Notes: generated by a model not told the origin, from the letters alone. Counted from the first letter of the stretch, positions 37,733 to 48,029 are shown. The stretch: DNA of 64,000 nucleotides from Oxalobacteraceae sp. CFBP 8761 (GCA_014841595.1 JACYUE010000001.1:1538996-1602995), one strand, 5' to 3'. Program-made: numbers and translations.

Positions 37733-39049
37733 TTACTTGTGCAGCGCGTTCAGCTGGCGCGCGATGATGTCGTGATTCAGCCACAGCACCGGGGCGATCT
37801 TTTCCGACGCGCCATGGAACATCAGCGGACCGGCGCCTTCCAGGACCAGGCTCGACAGGTGATCGGTGATCAGCGCTTTCTTGTCCTTGTGCAAGGCCGT
37901 GATCGCTTCCGAGGTGCCGATCATCACATCGGCCAGGGCCGGCGTGTTGTCCATCGGCCAGGCTTCGAAATTGCGGAACTCGGCGCTGGTGGCGTCGTTG
38001 TTGTAGCCCTCGATCGTGTCGAGCAATTGCTGCAGCGACGTGCCTTCGCCCAGCAATTCTTCGCAGATACGCCACTGCTCATCGGCCCAGGCGCCGCCGC
38101 CTTCGCGCTTGAGCGCGACCAGCAACGGGAACAGCGACAGTTCCACGCCGACAAAGATGTCCGACGAATTCGTGCGGATTTCCGGGCAGTTGAACACCGT
38201 GGCAGTGATGCCGTTCTTCCACGCCGCTTCAGCCACCGACTCCAGGCGCATCTTGGCGTAGCCCTGCGTGTAGTTGGTGTAGGTCTGCCAGTGGTACTCG
38301 CCGCCGATCAGAATCTCGGTGCCGTGGTAGCCATACGCCGTGTAGCGCACTTCGCCACCAGCCTGGGTCACGCGGTCGCGGATCGTGGCCGACGCATCGA
38401 TCAGGTACTTGAGCGTGTTGGCCGAGACTTCGTCGAAGTTCATCAGGATCAACTTGCCCAGATCGCTCTCGAGCAGGGCACGCGACGACATGAAACGCTC
38501 GCCGCGGCCTTTGTAGATGCGATTGGCAATGGCCAGGAAGGCCTTGATCTTCGGGATGCCGCCCGCCATGGTATGGGCGAAGAACACGTTCGCACCCTGT
38601 GGCACCAGCTTGTCGACTTCCTGCATGACTTGCGCGGCCGAGGTCGTGAAGCGGCGCACGCCGGCTTCGCGGCAACGCTCGATGTGCGCCCAGTCCAGCG
38701 TTTCTTCTTGCCAGGTTTTCAGCGTGATACCCGACAGCATTTCGGTCGGGTTCTTTTCGCCCTCCGGTGCATCCATGTCGAAGCCGGCCATCAGCGGCAC
38801 ATTGATGATGCGGCCGCCCAGTTTTTCTTCGGCTTCGGCCAGTTCGGCGGCGTCCAGCGGGCGCAGTGCGCCGGTTTCGTCGCGGCGGCCCACGGTGATG
38901 CCGACGATCGTCATGCCGGCAGCGCGCGCTTCGTCGATCAGGCCATTCACGTAGCCGCGGCCGAACAGTTCACCGAACAGGACGAACACGTCGCCTTTGC
39001 GGAACACGTTGGCGGTCGGAATATGGCGCAGGGGAGTCAAATCGGTCAT
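37733..39049 (-). CDS. FabMG-like protein (enoyl-ACP reductase FabMG family)
   Basis: This 438-residue protein starts MTDLTPLRHIPTANVFRKGD and contains GELFGRGYVNGLIDEA and ITVGRRDETG in a Rossmann-like first half. The overall sequence resembles proteins annotated as the FabMG enoyl-ACP reductase family, first described from soil metagenome clones giving triclosan resistance. If correct, it reduces enoyl-ACP in fatty-acid elongation and would be unrelated to FabI or FabV. The family call is from memory of that group. No other fab gene is adjacent. Confidence 0.55.
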   Translation of the reverse strand: MTDLTPLRHIPTANVFRKGDVFVLFGELFGRGYVNGLIDEARAAGMTIVGITVGRRDETGALRPLDAAELAEAEEKLGGRIINVPLMAGFDMDAPEGEKNPTEMLSGITLKTWQEETLDWAHIERCREAGVRRFTTSAAQVMQEVDKLVPQGANVFFAHTMAGGIPKIKAFLAIANRIYKGRGERFMSSRALLESDLGKLILMNFDEVSANTLKYLIDASATIRDRVTQAGGEVRYTAYGYHGTEILIGGEYHWQTYTNYTQGYAKMRLESVAEAAWKNGITATVFNCPEIRTNSSDIFVGVELSLFPLLVALKREGGGAWADEQWRICEELLGEGTSLQQLLDTIEGYNNDATSAEFRNFEAWPMDNTPALADVMIGTSEAITALHKDKKALITDHLSSLVLEGAGPLMFHGASEKIAPVLWLNHDIIARQLNALHK

Positions 39050-39214
39050 GGTTCTTGGCTACCTATCAAAAGAGTTTGTAGGGCGTCTTGTCATAGTTTA
39101 AACATGGCATTGTACACCCGGTACTGGCCCCGGAATTCGCACCCCGGGGCCGGCCAGTGGCTGGCTGGCGGCCACGTCATCGTGGCACGCCAGACCAGCC
39201 GCTGTCGTGAAGCA

Positions 39215-41386
39215 TCAGCGGATGCGCATGCCTGGCGTCGCGCCCGGCATCGGGTCGAGCAGGTACAGACCCGGATTGGTTTTCTCGTCAGCGCTTGATG
39301 CGCACAGCACCATGCCTTCGGACACGCCGAACTTCATCTTGCGCGGGGCCAGGTTGGCCACCAGCACTGTCAGCTTGCCGATCAGGTCTTCCGGCTGGTA
39401 TGCCGACTTGATGCCCGAGAACACATTGCGGTGACGGCCTTCGCCGACGTCCAGTGTCAGGCGCAGCAATTTGGTCGAACCTTCGACGTGTTCGCAATTG
39501 ACGATTTTCGCGACGCGCAGGTCGATCTTGGTGAAATCGTCGATCGTGATGGTCGGAGCCAGGGCTTCGATGTCGCCTTCGTCCGACGCGTCGGTCACTG
39601 GCGTAGACGCCGGGGCGATCGCCGCAGCGGCTGCCGGCGCAGCGATCGCCGGAGCAACCGCCGCCGGGACCGGCTTGTCGAACAGGTTCTCGACCATCTT
39701 GGCGTCGACGCGCTGCATCAGGTGCGTGTAGGTGCCGATGGTGCGGCCGAGCATCGATTCGTAGACGGCGGCGCCATGGGTGTCGGCCCAGCTCAGTTCA
39801 GCGTCGCCCAGGAATTCGGCGACGCGCGCGGCCACTTGCGGCAGCACCGGTTGCAGCATGATGGTCAGTTGACGGAACAGGATCAGCGCGGTCGTGCAGA
39901 CATCGTGCAGTTCGGCCGTTTTGGTCTCGTCCTTGGCCAGGATCCATGGCTTGTGCTCGTCGACGTACTGGTTGATGACGTCGGCAATCTCCATGATTTC
40001 GCGCAGTGCACGGCCGTATTCGCGCGCCTCGAAGCTGGCGGCCACCGATGCCTGGCGCTCGGCGCCGTCATGCATCAGTGCCTTGCAGATCCAGTCGCGG
40101 CCCAGCGGCGAGACGCTGTCGGCCAGTTTGCCGTCGAAGCGCTTGGCGATGAAGCCGGCGCAGCGGCTGGCGATATTCACGTACTTGCCGATCAGGTCGC
40201 TGTTGACGCGGGCCACGAAGTCGTCGCCATTGAAGTCCAGGTCTTCCACCTTCGCGTTGAGCTTGAAGGCCAGGTAGTAGCGCAGCCACTCCGGGTTCAT
40301 GCCCAGTTCGAGGTAGCGCAGTGGCGAGATGCCGGTGCCGCGCGACTTCGACATTTTTTCATTGTTCACCGTCAGGTGGCCGTGGACGGCGACCTTCAGG
40401 TTGTCGATGATCGGGTGGCCCGAGAAATTCAGCATCGCCGGCCAGAACAGCAGGTGGAACGAGACAATGTCTTTGCCGATGAAGTGCAATTGCTCGGCAG
40501 CCGGGTCGTTCAGGAACGCCTCGACATCCAGACCCTGCTTGTCGAAGTAGTTTTTCAGGCTGGCCAGGTAGCCGACCGGCGCGTCCAGCCACACATAGAA
40601 GAACTTGCCCGGTGCATCCGGAATCGGGATGCCGAAGTAGGGCGCGTCGCGCGAGATGTCCCAGTCGGCCAGCTTTTCGCCGGCTTCGCCCAGCCACTCC
40701 GACACCTTGTTGACCATTTCAGGCTGCAGGCGGCCCGGGGTGTTGAGCCACTCCTTGAGGAACGCGAAGCAGCGCGGGTCGGACAGCTTGAAGAAGTACT
40801 GCTCCGACGGTTTCAGCACGGGCGTAGAGCCGGTGAAGACCGAGAACGGGTTGATCAGTTCGGTGGGCTGGTAGGCAGCGCCGCACACTTCGCAGTTGTC
40901 GCCGTACTGGTCCTTGGCATGGCACACCGGGCACTCGCCCTTGATGTTGCGGTCGGCCAGGAACATGCCCTTGACCGGATCGTAAAAGCGATCGACGGTC
41001 TTGGTGACGATCAGGCCGGCATCGCGCAGCTTGCGGTAGATGCCTTGCGAGAGTTCGACGTTTTCGGGCGAATCGGTGGAATACCAGTTATCGAAGGCGA
41101 TATGGAAGCCATCGAGATATTGCGCGCGGCCGGCGGCGATCTTGGCCACGAATTCCTGCGGCGTGATGTTTTCTTTTTCGGCCGCGATCATGATCGGCGT
41201 GCCGTGCGTATCGTCGGCACAGACGAAATGCACTTCGCGTTTCTGGCCGCCCTGCGCATTGCCTTCGCGCTGCATTCGCTGGAAGCGGACCCAGATGTCG
41301 GCCTGGATGTATTCCATCATGTGGCCGATATGGAAGGCAGCATTGGCGTAGGGCAGTGCGGTGGTGACGAACAGCTTGCGGGTCAT
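39215..41386 (-). CDS. metG: Methionyl-tRNA synthetase
   Basis: The 723-residue class I aminoacyl-tRNA synthetase has the HIGH motif ([11 protein letters not shown]), the zinc knuckle CPVC/CEVC region, the KMSKS motif ([11 protein letters not shown]) and a C-terminal EMAP/Trbp111-like tRNA-binding domain ([19 protein letters not shown]). An alanine/proline-rich linker lies before that domain. The start [13 protein letters not shown] at 41386 is the canonical one; the open frame upstream is not conserved. It is divergent from apbC. Confidence 0.97.
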   Translation of the reverse strand: MTRKLFVTTALPYANAAFHIGHMMEYIQADIWVRFQRMQREGNAQGGQKREVHFVCADDTHGTPIMIAAEKENITPQEFVAKIAAGRAQYLDGFHIAFDNWYSTDSPENVELSQGIYRKLRDAGLIVTKTVDRFYDPVKGMFLADRNIKGECPVCHAKDQYGDNCEVCGAAYQPTELINPFSVFTGSTPVLKPSEQYFFKLSDPRCFAFLKEWLNTPGRLQPEMVNKVSEWLGEAGEKLADWDISRDAPYFGIPIPDAPGKFFYVWLDAPVGYLASLKNYFDKQGLDVEAFLNDPAAEQLHFIGKDIVSFHLLFWPAMLNFSGHPIIDNLKVAVHGHLTVNNEKMSKSRGTGISPLRYLELGMNPEWLRYYLAFKLNAKVEDLDFNGDDFVARVNSDLIGKYVNIASRCAGFIAKRFDGKLADSVSPLGRDWICKALMHDGAERQASVAASFEAREYGRALREIMEIADVINQYVDEHKPWILAKDETKTAELHDVCTTALILFRQLTIMLQPVLPQVAARVAEFLGDAELSWADTHGAAVYESMLGRTIGTYTHLMQRVDAKMVENLFDKPVPAAVAPAIAAPAAAAAIAPASTPVTDASDEGDIEALAPTITIDDFTKIDLRVAKIVNCEHVEGSTKLLRLTLDVGEGRHRNVFSGIKSAYQPEDLIGKLTVLVANLAPRKMKFGVSEGMVLCASSADEKTNPGLYLLDPMPGATPGMRIR

Positions 41387-41547
41387 GGTTGAAACGCTTC
41401 GGTTATATGAAAAGAAGCATTTTAACAGCGGATGGCCCTGTGCGCGCAGGGGGTATTCCCCGTGGTTTACGACCAACAGGCTGGCTGCCCTGCCGTTTTG
41501 CGCTACACTTCGCCCCAATATCAATCGGAGAACACCCGGAGAGCACC

Positions 41548-42636
41548 ATGAGCATCACTGAAAGCGATATCAAGACGGCATTGGCGAGCGTTATCGACCC
41601 CAATACCACCAAGGATTTCATCACCACCAAGTCGATCAAGAACATCAATATCGACAATGGCCAGGTCACGTTCGAACTGGAACTGGGCTACCCGGCCGCC
41701 AGCCAGGTCGAGATGCTGCGCCAGATGGCGGCCAGCGCCGTGCTGGCCCTGCCAGGCGTCGAAGGCGTGGCCATCCGCGCCTACAGCAAGATCGTGTCGC
41801 ACACGGTCCAGCGCGGCATGAAGGTCATGCCGAACGTGAAGAACATCATCGCTGTTGCCTCGGGCAAGGGCGGCGTCGGCAAATCGACGACGGCCGTGAA
41901 CCTGGCCCTGGCGCTGCACGCCGAAGGCGCCAGTGTCGGCATCCTGGATGCCGACATCTATGGTCCGTCGCAGCCGATGATGCTGGGCGTGAGCGGTCGC
42001 CCGCTGACCAACGACGGCAAGAGCATGGAGCCGCTGGAAAACCACGGTATCCAGGTGTCGTCGGTCGGCTTCATGATCGACCCGGATGAGCCGATGGTGT
42101 GGCGCGGCCCGATGGCCAGCGGCGCGCTGCAGCAGCTGCTCGAGCAGACCAACTGGCGCGACCTCGATTACCTGATCGTCGACATGCCGCCAGGCACCGG
42201 CGACATCCAGCTGACGCTGTCGCAGAAAGTGCCGGTCACGGGCGCCGTGATCGTCACCACGCCGCAGGACATCGCCTTGCTCGACGCGCGCAAGGGCCTC
42301 AAGATGTTCGAGAAAGTCGGGATCCCGATCCTGGGCGTGGTCGAGAACATGAGCACCCACACCTGCACCAACTGCGGTCATACCGAAGCGATCTTCGGTC
42401 ACGGCGGTGGCGAGAAGATGTGCGCCGATTTCGGCATCGAATTCCTCGGCGCGCTGCCGTTGACGATGTCGATCCGCGAGCAGGCCGATGCCGGTCGCCC
42501 GACCGTCGTCGCCGATCCGGATGGCGCCGTCGCTGCGGTCTACAAGCAGATCGCCCGCAAGGTCGCGATCAAGATCGCCGACAAGGCCAAGGACATGAGC
42601 AGCAAGTTCCCGAGCATCGTCGTCAGGAACGACTGA
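41548..42636 (+). CDS. apbC: Mrp/ApbC iron-sulfur cluster carrier P-loop ATPase
   Basis: The 362-residue protein has an N-terminal MIP18/DUF59 domain ([18 protein letters not shown] start) and the deviant Walker [11 protein letters not shown]. It also has the C-terminal CTNC cysteine pair used to bridge a [4Fe-4S] cluster. It carries iron-sulfur clusters to apoproteins in the cytosol. The start follows a GGAG site and matches homologues; longer in-frame starts do not. A strong terminator follows. Confidence 0.95.
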   Translation: MSITESDIKTALASVIDPNTTKDFITTKSIKNINIDNGQVTFELELGYPAASQVEMLRQMAASAVLALPGVEGVAIRAYSKIVSHTVQRGMKVMPNVKNIIAVASGKGGVGKSTTAVNLALALHAEGASVGILDADIYGPSQPMMLGVSGRPLTNDGKSMEPLENHGIQVSSVGFMIDPDEPMVWRGPMASGALQQLLEQTNWRDLDYLIVDMPPGTGDIQLTLSQKVPVTGAVIVTTPQDIALLDARKGLKMFEKVGIPILGVVENMSTHTCTNCGHTEAIFGHGGGEKMCADFGIEFLGALPLTMSIREQADAGRPTVVADPDGAVAAVYKQIARKVAIKIADKAKDMSSKFPSIVVRND

Positions 42637-42675
42637 TCTCAAGCCTGGCCGGGCCTGGTGCCCGGAGCCGTTTCA

Positions 42676-42720
42676 CAAAGCCCCTGCGCAACGCTGTTGT
42701 ACAGGGGCTTTGTTCATTTT
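42676..42720 (+). terminator. Rho-independent terminator after apbC
   Basis: CAAAGCCCCTG (42676) pairs with CAGGGGCTTTG (42702-42712) across a 15-base loop, followed by TTCATTTT. It lies 39 bp after the apbC stop. Confidence 0.85.
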
Positions 42721-42862
42721 GCAGGCCCGTGTCGTGCAGGGAGGCGGCCGGTGGCGCTGCGCGCGCCCGGCATGGCCGCTCGGCCCATCGCGCCGTGGTG
42801 CGCGGTTGAAGAGACTGGGCCAGGGACCGTGGGGATGCATGCTGGCCGGCCGGGCGTCGGGG

Positions 42863-42868
42863 TAGAAT
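42863..42868 (+). promoter_or_regulatory. Candidate -10 element for gltX
   Basis: TAGAAT lies 27 bp upstream of the gltX start. The region 17 bp further upstream has no good -35 hexamer, so this is weak. Confidence 0.35.
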
Positions 42869-42895
42869 ACGCCTTTTACCTGATTGCTTTCCGCC

Positions 42896-44287
42896 ATGAC
42901 CGTCCGCACCCGTTTTGCTCCCAGCCCGACCGGCTATCTCCACGTTGGCGGCGCGCGCACCGCGCTGTATTCGTGGGCCTACGCCCGCCACTTCGGTGGC
43001 ACTTTCATCCTGCGCATCGAAGACACCGACCTCGAACGCTCGACGCCCGAAGCCGTGCAGGCCATCCTCGACGGCATGAAGTGGCTGGGACTGGAGCACG
43101 ACGAAGGCCCGTTCTACCAGATGCAGCGCATGGACCGCTACCGCGAAGTGGTCGCCGGCATGCTCGACGCCGGCACCGCCTACCTGTGCTACTCGTCGCC
43201 TGACGAAGTGGAAGCGATGCGCGAGCGCATGCGCGCAGCCGGCGAGAAGCCGCGCTACGACGGCACCTGGCGTCCGGAAGACGGCAAGGTCCTGCCGGCC
43301 GTGCCGGAAGGCGTCAAGCCGGTGGTGCGTTTCAAGAATCCACTCGATGGCGACGTGACCTGGACGGACGTGGTCAAGGGCACGATCACGATCGGTAACA
43401 AGGAACTCGACGACCTGGTCATCGCGCGCCCGGACGGCACGCCGACCTATAACTTCTGCGTCGCGGTCGACGACTGGGACATGAAGATCACGCACGTGCT
43501 GCGCGGCGACGATCACGTCAACAACACGCCACGCCAGATCAACATCCTGCGCGCGCTCGGCGCCGAGTTGCCGCTGTATGGCCACCTGCCGATGATTCTC
43601 GGCACCGATGGCGCAAAGCTGTCCAAGCGCCATGGCGCCGTGAGCGTCATGGATTATCCGGAGCAGGGCTATCTGCCTGAAGCGATGCTCAATTACCTGG
43701 CGCGCCTGGGCTGGAGCCACGGCGACGACGAAGTATTTTCGATGGCGCAGTTCACCGAGTGGTTCAATCTGGAACACCTGACCGCATCGGCGGCCCAGTT
43801 CAATCCGGAAAAGCTGAACTGGCTGAACAACCACTATATCAAGGCAGCCGACAATGAGCGCCTGGCCGCACTGGCGCTGCCAAAGCTGAAGCGCGACGGT
43901 GCGCGCTTCGATGGCGCGCCGGCACTGCCAACCGTGCTGGGCCTGATGAAGGAACGCGCGAACACGATCAACGAGCTGGCCGATGCTGCCATGCTGTTCT
44001 ACCGCGATCCGCAGCCGGACGCCGAGCAACTGGCGCTGCACCTGACCGAAGCCGTGCGCGGGGCGCTGGCGCTGTTTGCCGAGCGCTGCGCCACGGTGGC
44101 GTGGGACAAGGCGTCGCTGGCAGCGATGATCAAGGAAGTATTGGCTGCCCACAGCCTCAAGATGCCGCAACTGGCCATGCCACTGCGCCTGCTGCTGACA
44201 GGCCAGTTGCAGACGCCGGCGATCGATGTGGTGCTCGAGTTGTTTGGCCGCGACGTCGTGCTGGCGCGCGTGCAGAAGGGGTTGTAA
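42896..44287 (+). CDS. gltX: Glutamyl-tRNA synthetase
   Basis: The 463-residue class I synthetase has the HIGH-type motif in [18 protein letters not shown] and [10 protein letters not shown] for KMSKS. It charges tRNA-Glu for protein synthesis and tetrapyrrole precursor supply. The start [10 protein letters not shown] at 42896 is canonical. The gene ends 91 bp before an array of eight tRNA genes, six of which are tRNA-Glu, its own substrate. Confidence 0.97.
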   Translation: MTVRTRFAPSPTGYLHVGGARTALYSWAYARHFGGTFILRIEDTDLERSTPEAVQAILDGMKWLGLEHDEGPFYQMQRMDRYREVVAGMLDAGTAYLCYSSPDEVEAMRERMRAAGEKPRYDGTWRPEDGKVLPAVPEGVKPVVRFKNPLDGDVTWTDVVKGTITIGNKELDDLVIARPDGTPTYNFCVAVDDWDMKITHVLRGDDHVNNTPRQINILRALGAELPLYGHLPMILGTDGAKLSKRHGAVSVMDYPEQGYLPEAMLNYLARLGWSHGDDEVFSMAQFTEWFNLEHLTASAAQFNPEKLNWLNNHYIKAADNERLAALALPKLKRDGARFDGAPALPTVLGLMKERANTINELADAAMLFYRDPQPDAEQLALHLTEAVRGALALFAERCATVAWDKASLAAMIKEVLAAHSLKMPQLAMPLRLLLTGQLQTPAIDVVLELFGRDVVLARVQKGL

Positions 44288-44330
44288 CAGCCCGCATTGG
44301 ACACCCCGCTTCGACGTCTCAAAACGTTGT

Positions 44331-44359
44331 TTGCGAAATGCAAGGGTGTCCTATATAAT
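44331..44359 (+). promoter_or_regulatory. Sigma-70 promoter of the tRNA array
   Basis: TTGCGA, 17 bp, TATAAT (44354-44359), then a GC-rich discriminator (GCTCGC). The -10 is perfect and the -35 matches four of six. It is 20 bp upstream of the first tRNA. The GC-rich discriminator is typical of stringently controlled stable-RNA promoters. Confidence 0.8.
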
Positions 44360-44378
44360 GCTCGCACTTCAGCGCTGC

Positions 44379-44454
<76 letters not shown>

Positions 44455-44544
44455 ACTCTGAAGTGTGGCAGTGGTTTTGCCTCGGTTGTAATGTGAAGCT
44501 GTGTAGCCAGCAGCAATGTAGTAATGCAGTATCGGTTGTTCATG

Positions 44545-44620
44545 GTCCCCATCGTCTAGAGGCCTAGGACATCACCCTTTCACGGTGAGTACCGGGGTTC
44601 GAATCCCCGTGGGGACGCCA
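44545..44620 (+). tRNA. tRNA-Glu(TTC), copy 1
   Basis: 76 bases with encoded CCA; anticodon TTC in the loop of CACCCTTTCACGGTG. Acceptor GTCCCCA pairs with TGGGGAC. It is 90 bp after tRNA-Ala copy 1. Confidence 0.97.
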
Positions 44621-44712
44621 GCTTGCTGGTTAGAATAACAAGACACAGTATGCAAGCAGCATGCGCTACTGGTCGAAGCAGGTGCAGTGTAGTAAAATGT
44701 TGTTTTCCCGTG

Positions 44713-44788
<76 letters not shown>

Positions 44789-44863
44789 CGTAAAAGAAAA
44801 CGACATTGAGTAGTACCGCAGTACGAGTAAAGCAAGCGCAGTAAAAGTTTCAGCAAGTCCAGG

Positions 44864-44939
44864 GTCCCCATCGTCTAGAGGCCTAGGACATCACCCTTTC
44901 ACGGTGAGTACCGGGGTTCGAATCCCCGTGGGGACGCCA
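44864..44939 (+). tRNA. tRNA-Glu(TTC), copy 2
   Basis: Identical to copy 1, CCA encoded, 75 bp after tRNA-Ala copy 2. Confidence 0.97.
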
Positions 44940-45032
44940 AGAATTTGGCAGATGTGCCGCGCCAGCGGCGGCGCATGGAAGTCAGCAGCATCATGTAGTT
45001 GTAGCGCGCTCGTTAGAGCAAAACAGTTTTAG

Positions 45033-45108
45033 GTCCCCATCGTCTAGAGGCCTAGGACATCACCCTTTCACGGTGAGTACCGGGGTTCGAATCCCCGTGG
45101 GGACGCCA
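45033..45108 (+). tRNA. tRNA-Glu(TTC), copy 3
   Basis: Identical to copy 1, CCA encoded. It is the first tRNA of the 294-bp tandem repeat. Confidence 0.97.
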
Positions 45109-45112
45109 GTTT

Positions 45113-45161
45113 AAAACCGGGGTAGACCAACGCGCTTGCGCGGAGAGGTGCTCCGGTTTTT
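45113..45161 (+). terminator. Terminator in tandem-repeat spacer 1
   Basis: AAAACCGG pairs with CCGGTTTT around an inner CGCG-CTTG-CGCG hairpin, followed by T residues. It lies just after tRNA-Glu copy 3. Confidence 0.7.
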
Positions 45162-45326
45162 CTATTGTGGCACTACATTTGTGTGCGCAATGATTTGGTT
45201 GTAAAGTAGGATCGCAGGATCGTTATTGTGATGGCTTGCGAAGGTTGCCACAGTCTTGTGATGTTTTGCGTTGCAGTCAGCGGCATCGGGCAACACGCAG
45301 TCGGTAATATGCAGCACCAGTTTTAG

Positions 45327-45402
45327 GTCCCCATCGTCTAGAGGCCTAGGACATCACCCTTTCACGGTGAGTACCGGGGTTCGAATCCCCGTGGGGACGC
45401 CA
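45327..45402 (+). tRNA. tRNA-Glu(TTC), copy 4
   Basis: Identical to copy 3 and exactly 294 bp after it. CCA is encoded. Confidence 0.97.
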
Positions 45403-45406
45403 GTTT

Positions 45407-45455
45407 AAAACCGGGGTAGACCAACGCGCTTGCGCGGAGAGGTGCTCCGGTTTTT
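45407..45455 (+). terminator. Terminator in tandem-repeat spacer 2
   Basis: Exact copy of the terminator in spacer 1, 294 bp downstream, after tRNA-Glu copy 4. Confidence 0.7.
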
Positions 45456-45620
45456 CTATTGTGGCACTACATTTGTGTGCGCAATGATTTGGTTGTAAAG
45501 TAGGATCGCAGGATCGTTATTGTGATGGCTTGCGAAGGTTGCCACAGTCTTGTGATGTTTTGCGTTGCAGTCAGCGGCATCGGGCAACACGCAGTCGGTA
45601 ATATGCAGCACCAGTTTTAG

Positions 45621-45696
45621 GTCCCCATCGTCTAGAGGCCTAGGACATCACCCTTTCACGGTGAGTACCGGGGTTCGAATCCCCGTGGGGACGCCA
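45621..45696 (+). tRNA. tRNA-Glu(TTC), copy 5
   Basis: Identical to copy 4 and exactly 294 bp after it. CCA is encoded. Confidence 0.97.
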
Positions 45697-45700
45697 GTTT

Positions 45701-45749
45701 AAAACCGGGGTAGACCAACGCGCTTGCGCGGAGAGGTGCTCCGGTTTTT
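45701..45749 (+). terminator. Terminator in tandem-repeat spacer 3
   Basis: Exact copy of the terminator in spacer 1, 588 bp downstream, after tRNA-Glu copy 5. Confidence 0.7.
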
Positions 45750-45914
45750 CTATTGTGGCACTACATTTGTGTGCGCAATGATTTGGTTGTAAAGTAGGAT
45801 CGCAGGATCGTTATTGTGATGGCTTGCGAAGGTTGCCACAGTCTTGTGATGTTTTGCGTTGCAGTCAGCGGCATCGGGCAACACGCAGTCGGTAATATGC
45901 AGCACCAGTTTTAG

Positions 45915-45990
45915 GTCCCCATCGTCTAGAGGCCTAGGACATCACCCTTTCACGGTGAGTACCGGGGTTCGAATCCCCGTGGGGACGCCA
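45915..45990 (+). tRNA. tRNA-Glu(TTC), copy 6
   Basis: Identical to copy 5 and exactly 294 bp after it. It is the last tRNA of the array and is followed by its own distinct terminator. Confidence 0.97.
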
Positions 45991-45995
45991 GACAG

Positions 45996-46038
45996 AAAGC
46001 CGGAGCCGGCCACGACAGTGGGGCTCCGGTTTTTTTTC
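45996..46038 (+). terminator. Final terminator of the tRNA array
   Basis: GCCGGAGCC pairs with GGGCTCCGG and is followed by eight T residues. It lies just beyond tRNA-Glu copy 6 and before the convergent S8 protease gene. Confidence 0.88.
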
Positions 46039-46070
46039 GTCTGCGACAGGCTCGCGCGGCGCTTCGTACT

Positions 46071-48005
46071 TCACCAACCTGACACCCGCAGCGTGCCGAA
46101 CGGATATGGCAGCGTCGGTCCTTGATTCGGCATGCCCTGCTGTTGCATACCCTGCTGTTGCATACCCTGATGTTGCATGCCCTGATGCTGCATGCTGACC
46201 CCCACCGCGCTGAGCCATCCACCGTCATGGGTTGCCATGCCATGCATGCCAACCGGCGCACCAAACCCTGCTGCCGTGCTCTGCCAGGGCATCGTTTGCT
46301 GCGCCGTAGGCAAGCCCAGCGCCACCAGCGCATCGGGCAAACCATAGCCGATGTGGTTGGGATCATTCAGCGTGACAGGGCGCGCGCTCATCCGTAGAAC
46401 GTGGAATAGCCGTTCAACCCGTTCCGGCGAGCGGGCCTGCAGCATCGACCCGAATTCGGGCCTGTGTGCCAGAACGAGCGCAGCCAGGCCCGACACATGT
46501 GGCGCCGCCATCGATGTCCCGTCCCATGCGGCGAAATTATTTGGTGGCACCGACGACACGACGGCCACACCGGGCGCGCACACATCGACCTGTGGCCCGA
46601 AGCAGCTGAAGCGCGCCGTGAAGTAGCCATACACGTCGATGTCGGCGCCGATGGTTTCCGCATGGTAGCTGTCGGACGGGAACTCACCGATCTTGCCGAT
46701 GGCCGCGACGGCCAGCACATGTGACGATGACGCCGGATATTGCACGGCAGCGGCGGAGTTGCCGGCGGCGGCAATGCAGGCCACCCCGGCCTGTTTGGCG
46801 CGCACGATCTGGCGCTCGAGTGCTTCGGAGGGCGCCGAGCCGCCCAGGCTCATGTTGACGATGTCGATGCCTTGCTCGATGCAGTATTCGAGGGCGTCGA
46901 TCAGCTGACTCACCTGGCCACCGGGGAACAGCTTGCAGACGTGAATTTCGGCCTCGGGGGCGAAGCCGCGGATACCCCATGCGGGATCGGTGGCGGCAAT
47001 CACGCCGGTGCAGTGCGAGCCATGGCCGAGCGTGTCGACATTCCAGGTGCTGCGGTCGGTGCGCTTGTTGATGACGTCGAAGCCTTCGTGGATCTCGTTC
47101 AGATTGCCATGCGTGGTAGCGGCACCGGAATCGATGACGGCCACCTTGATGCCACGCCCGCGATAATGCTGGGGCACCTGGTCGAGGCGCATGGCACGCG
47201 CCCCCCAGCCCATGGCATTTTGCTGCGGCAGGCCGCGCAGCGCCGGCCATTCGGCCAGGGGGCGCAGCATGACGACGTTGGCCTCTTGCAGGCTCAGGTC
47301 GGGATCGCGCTGGTAGAAGCTCCAGTAATCGGCGCGTGGTTTTACATACAGGCCGCTGATCGTGTGGGGATCGTCGCCATACAGGCGCAGGTGCGCCACG
47401 CCGTCGGCGCCGGTGACGGCAGTGCTGGGCAGCACGCCACCGAACAGCGAGACCTCGACCTCGGGCAGCGGCCCACCGTCAGTGCCCACGACCGCCAGCA
47501 AGAGTTCGCACTGCGGGCCCTGGTAGGGCGTGAGCGAGCTGACCAGGTCGGGGCGGCGCAGCATGGGGTCGAGCAGTGCGAGGTGCTGGTCGCGTTCGAC
47601 GAGCAACTGGCCCTGGCCGCGCTGCAGCAGTTCGCCGGCTTTTTGATCGGTCATGCGCGCGACGACAACGCCCTCGGCGCCGTCGCCCATCGACGATGGC
47701 CCGAAACCGGCTGTGGTCAGCCCGGCGCGCGGCGTGATGGTGTCGACCACGTCGATATCAGGCATGGCGGTGAGCGCTTGCTGCACCGATGACAGGCCCA
47801 GCGGCGTCATCCAGCTGCTGGTGCCAAATGCACCGAGCACGGCACGCGGCGCCACCAGGTATTTTTTCTTGCGCTCGGTGACCGGGCGCCCGTGCGCAGG
47901 GGTGGGGCTGCTGCCGGTATCGGCGCGGGCGTCTCCTGCGCCGTCATGCAACTCGGTGGGCGTCTGCTGCGAATCGGCAGCACCGCCTTTTGCTTGTTTG
48001 GCCAT
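46071..48005 (-). CDS. S8 (subtilisin-family) serine protease with propeptide-like region and MQxQG tail
   Basis: The 644-residue protein has catalytic D292 (VAVIDSG), H328 (GHGSHCTG) and S498 (DGTSMAAPHVSG), with the oxyanion asparagine N416 (AAAGNS), so it looks active. Order: a charged disordered N-terminus (1-50), a propeptide-like region (about 65-145), a beta-sandwich carboxypeptidase-regulatory-like domain (about 165-225), then the catalytic domain (about 280-570). The C-terminal tail holds repeated MQ(H/Q)QG pentapeptides (about 603-625). No signal peptide is seen, so secretion would need another route or it acts inside the cell. It starts 24 bp after a gene for a small propeptide-like protein, which suggests a functional pair. 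Confidence 0.88.
   Translation of the reverse strand: MAKQAKGGAADSQQTPTELHDGAGDARADTGSSPTPAHGRPVTERKKKYLVAPRAVLGAFGTSSWMTPLGLSSVQQALTAMPDIDVVDTITPRAGLTTAGFGPSSMGDGAEGVVVARMTDQKAGELLQRGQGQLLVERDQHLALLDPMLRRPDLVSSLTPYQGPQCELLLAVVGTDGGPLPEVEVSLFGGVLPSTAVTGADGVAHLRLYGDDPHTISGLYVKPRADYWSFYQRDPDLSLQEANVVMLRPLAEWPALRGLPQQNAMGWGARAMRLDQVPQHYRGRGIKVAVIDSGAATTHGNLNEIHEGFDVINKRTDRSTWNVDTLGHGSHCTGVIAATDPAWGIRGFAPEAEIHVCKLFPGGQVSQLIDALEYCIEQGIDIVNMSLGGSAPSEALERQIVRAKQAGVACIAAAGNSAAAVQYPASSSHVLAVAAIGKIGEFPSDSYHAETIGADIDVYGYFTARFSCFGPQVDVCAPGVAVVSSVPPNNFAAWDGTSMAAPHVSGLAALVLAHRPEFGSMLQARSPERVERLFHVLRMSARPVTLNDPNHIGYGLPDALVALGLPTAQQTMPWQSTAAGFGAPVGMHGMATHDGGWLSAVGVSMQHQGMQHQGMQQQGMQQQGMPNQGPTLPYPFGTLRVSGW
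46130..46195 (-). repeat. 15-bp repeat coding for the MQxQG tail
   Basis: Four near-identical 15-bp units plus a partial fifth (variants of GCATGCCCTGCTGTT on the plus strand) encode the pentapeptide series near the protease C-terminus. The units differ mainly at a few positions, consistent with slippage expansion. Confidence 0.85.
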
Positions 48006-48029
48006 AGTGTGTCCTTTGCCCGGCGCCGC

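Larger units (their letters stand above)
45024..45991 (+). repeat. Perfect 294-bp tandem repeat containing tRNA-Glu genes (about 3.3 units)
   Basis: The unit is the 76-bp tRNA-Glu plus a 218-bp spacer. The three spacers (45109-45326, 45403-45620, 45697-45914) read identically on inspection. Identity on the left starts nine bases before tRNA copy 3 (CAGTTTTAG) and ends on the right one base after copy 6. Each spacer contains a terminator and, 16 bp before the next tRNA, a TAATAT that could serve as a -10 element. No good -35 is visible. Confidence 0.95.

Noticed and set aside
39126..39151. GGCCCCGG...CCGGGGCC inverted repeat between metG and the FabMG-like gene.
   Set aside because: Short GC-rich palindrome with no T-run; in this GC-rich DNA such matches are expected by chance, so I did not call a terminator.
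45024..45991. Regular tandem repeats that could suggest a CRISPR array.
   Set aside because: Units are 294 bp with identical spacers containing tRNA genes and terminators; no short repeat with unique spacers and no cas genes.
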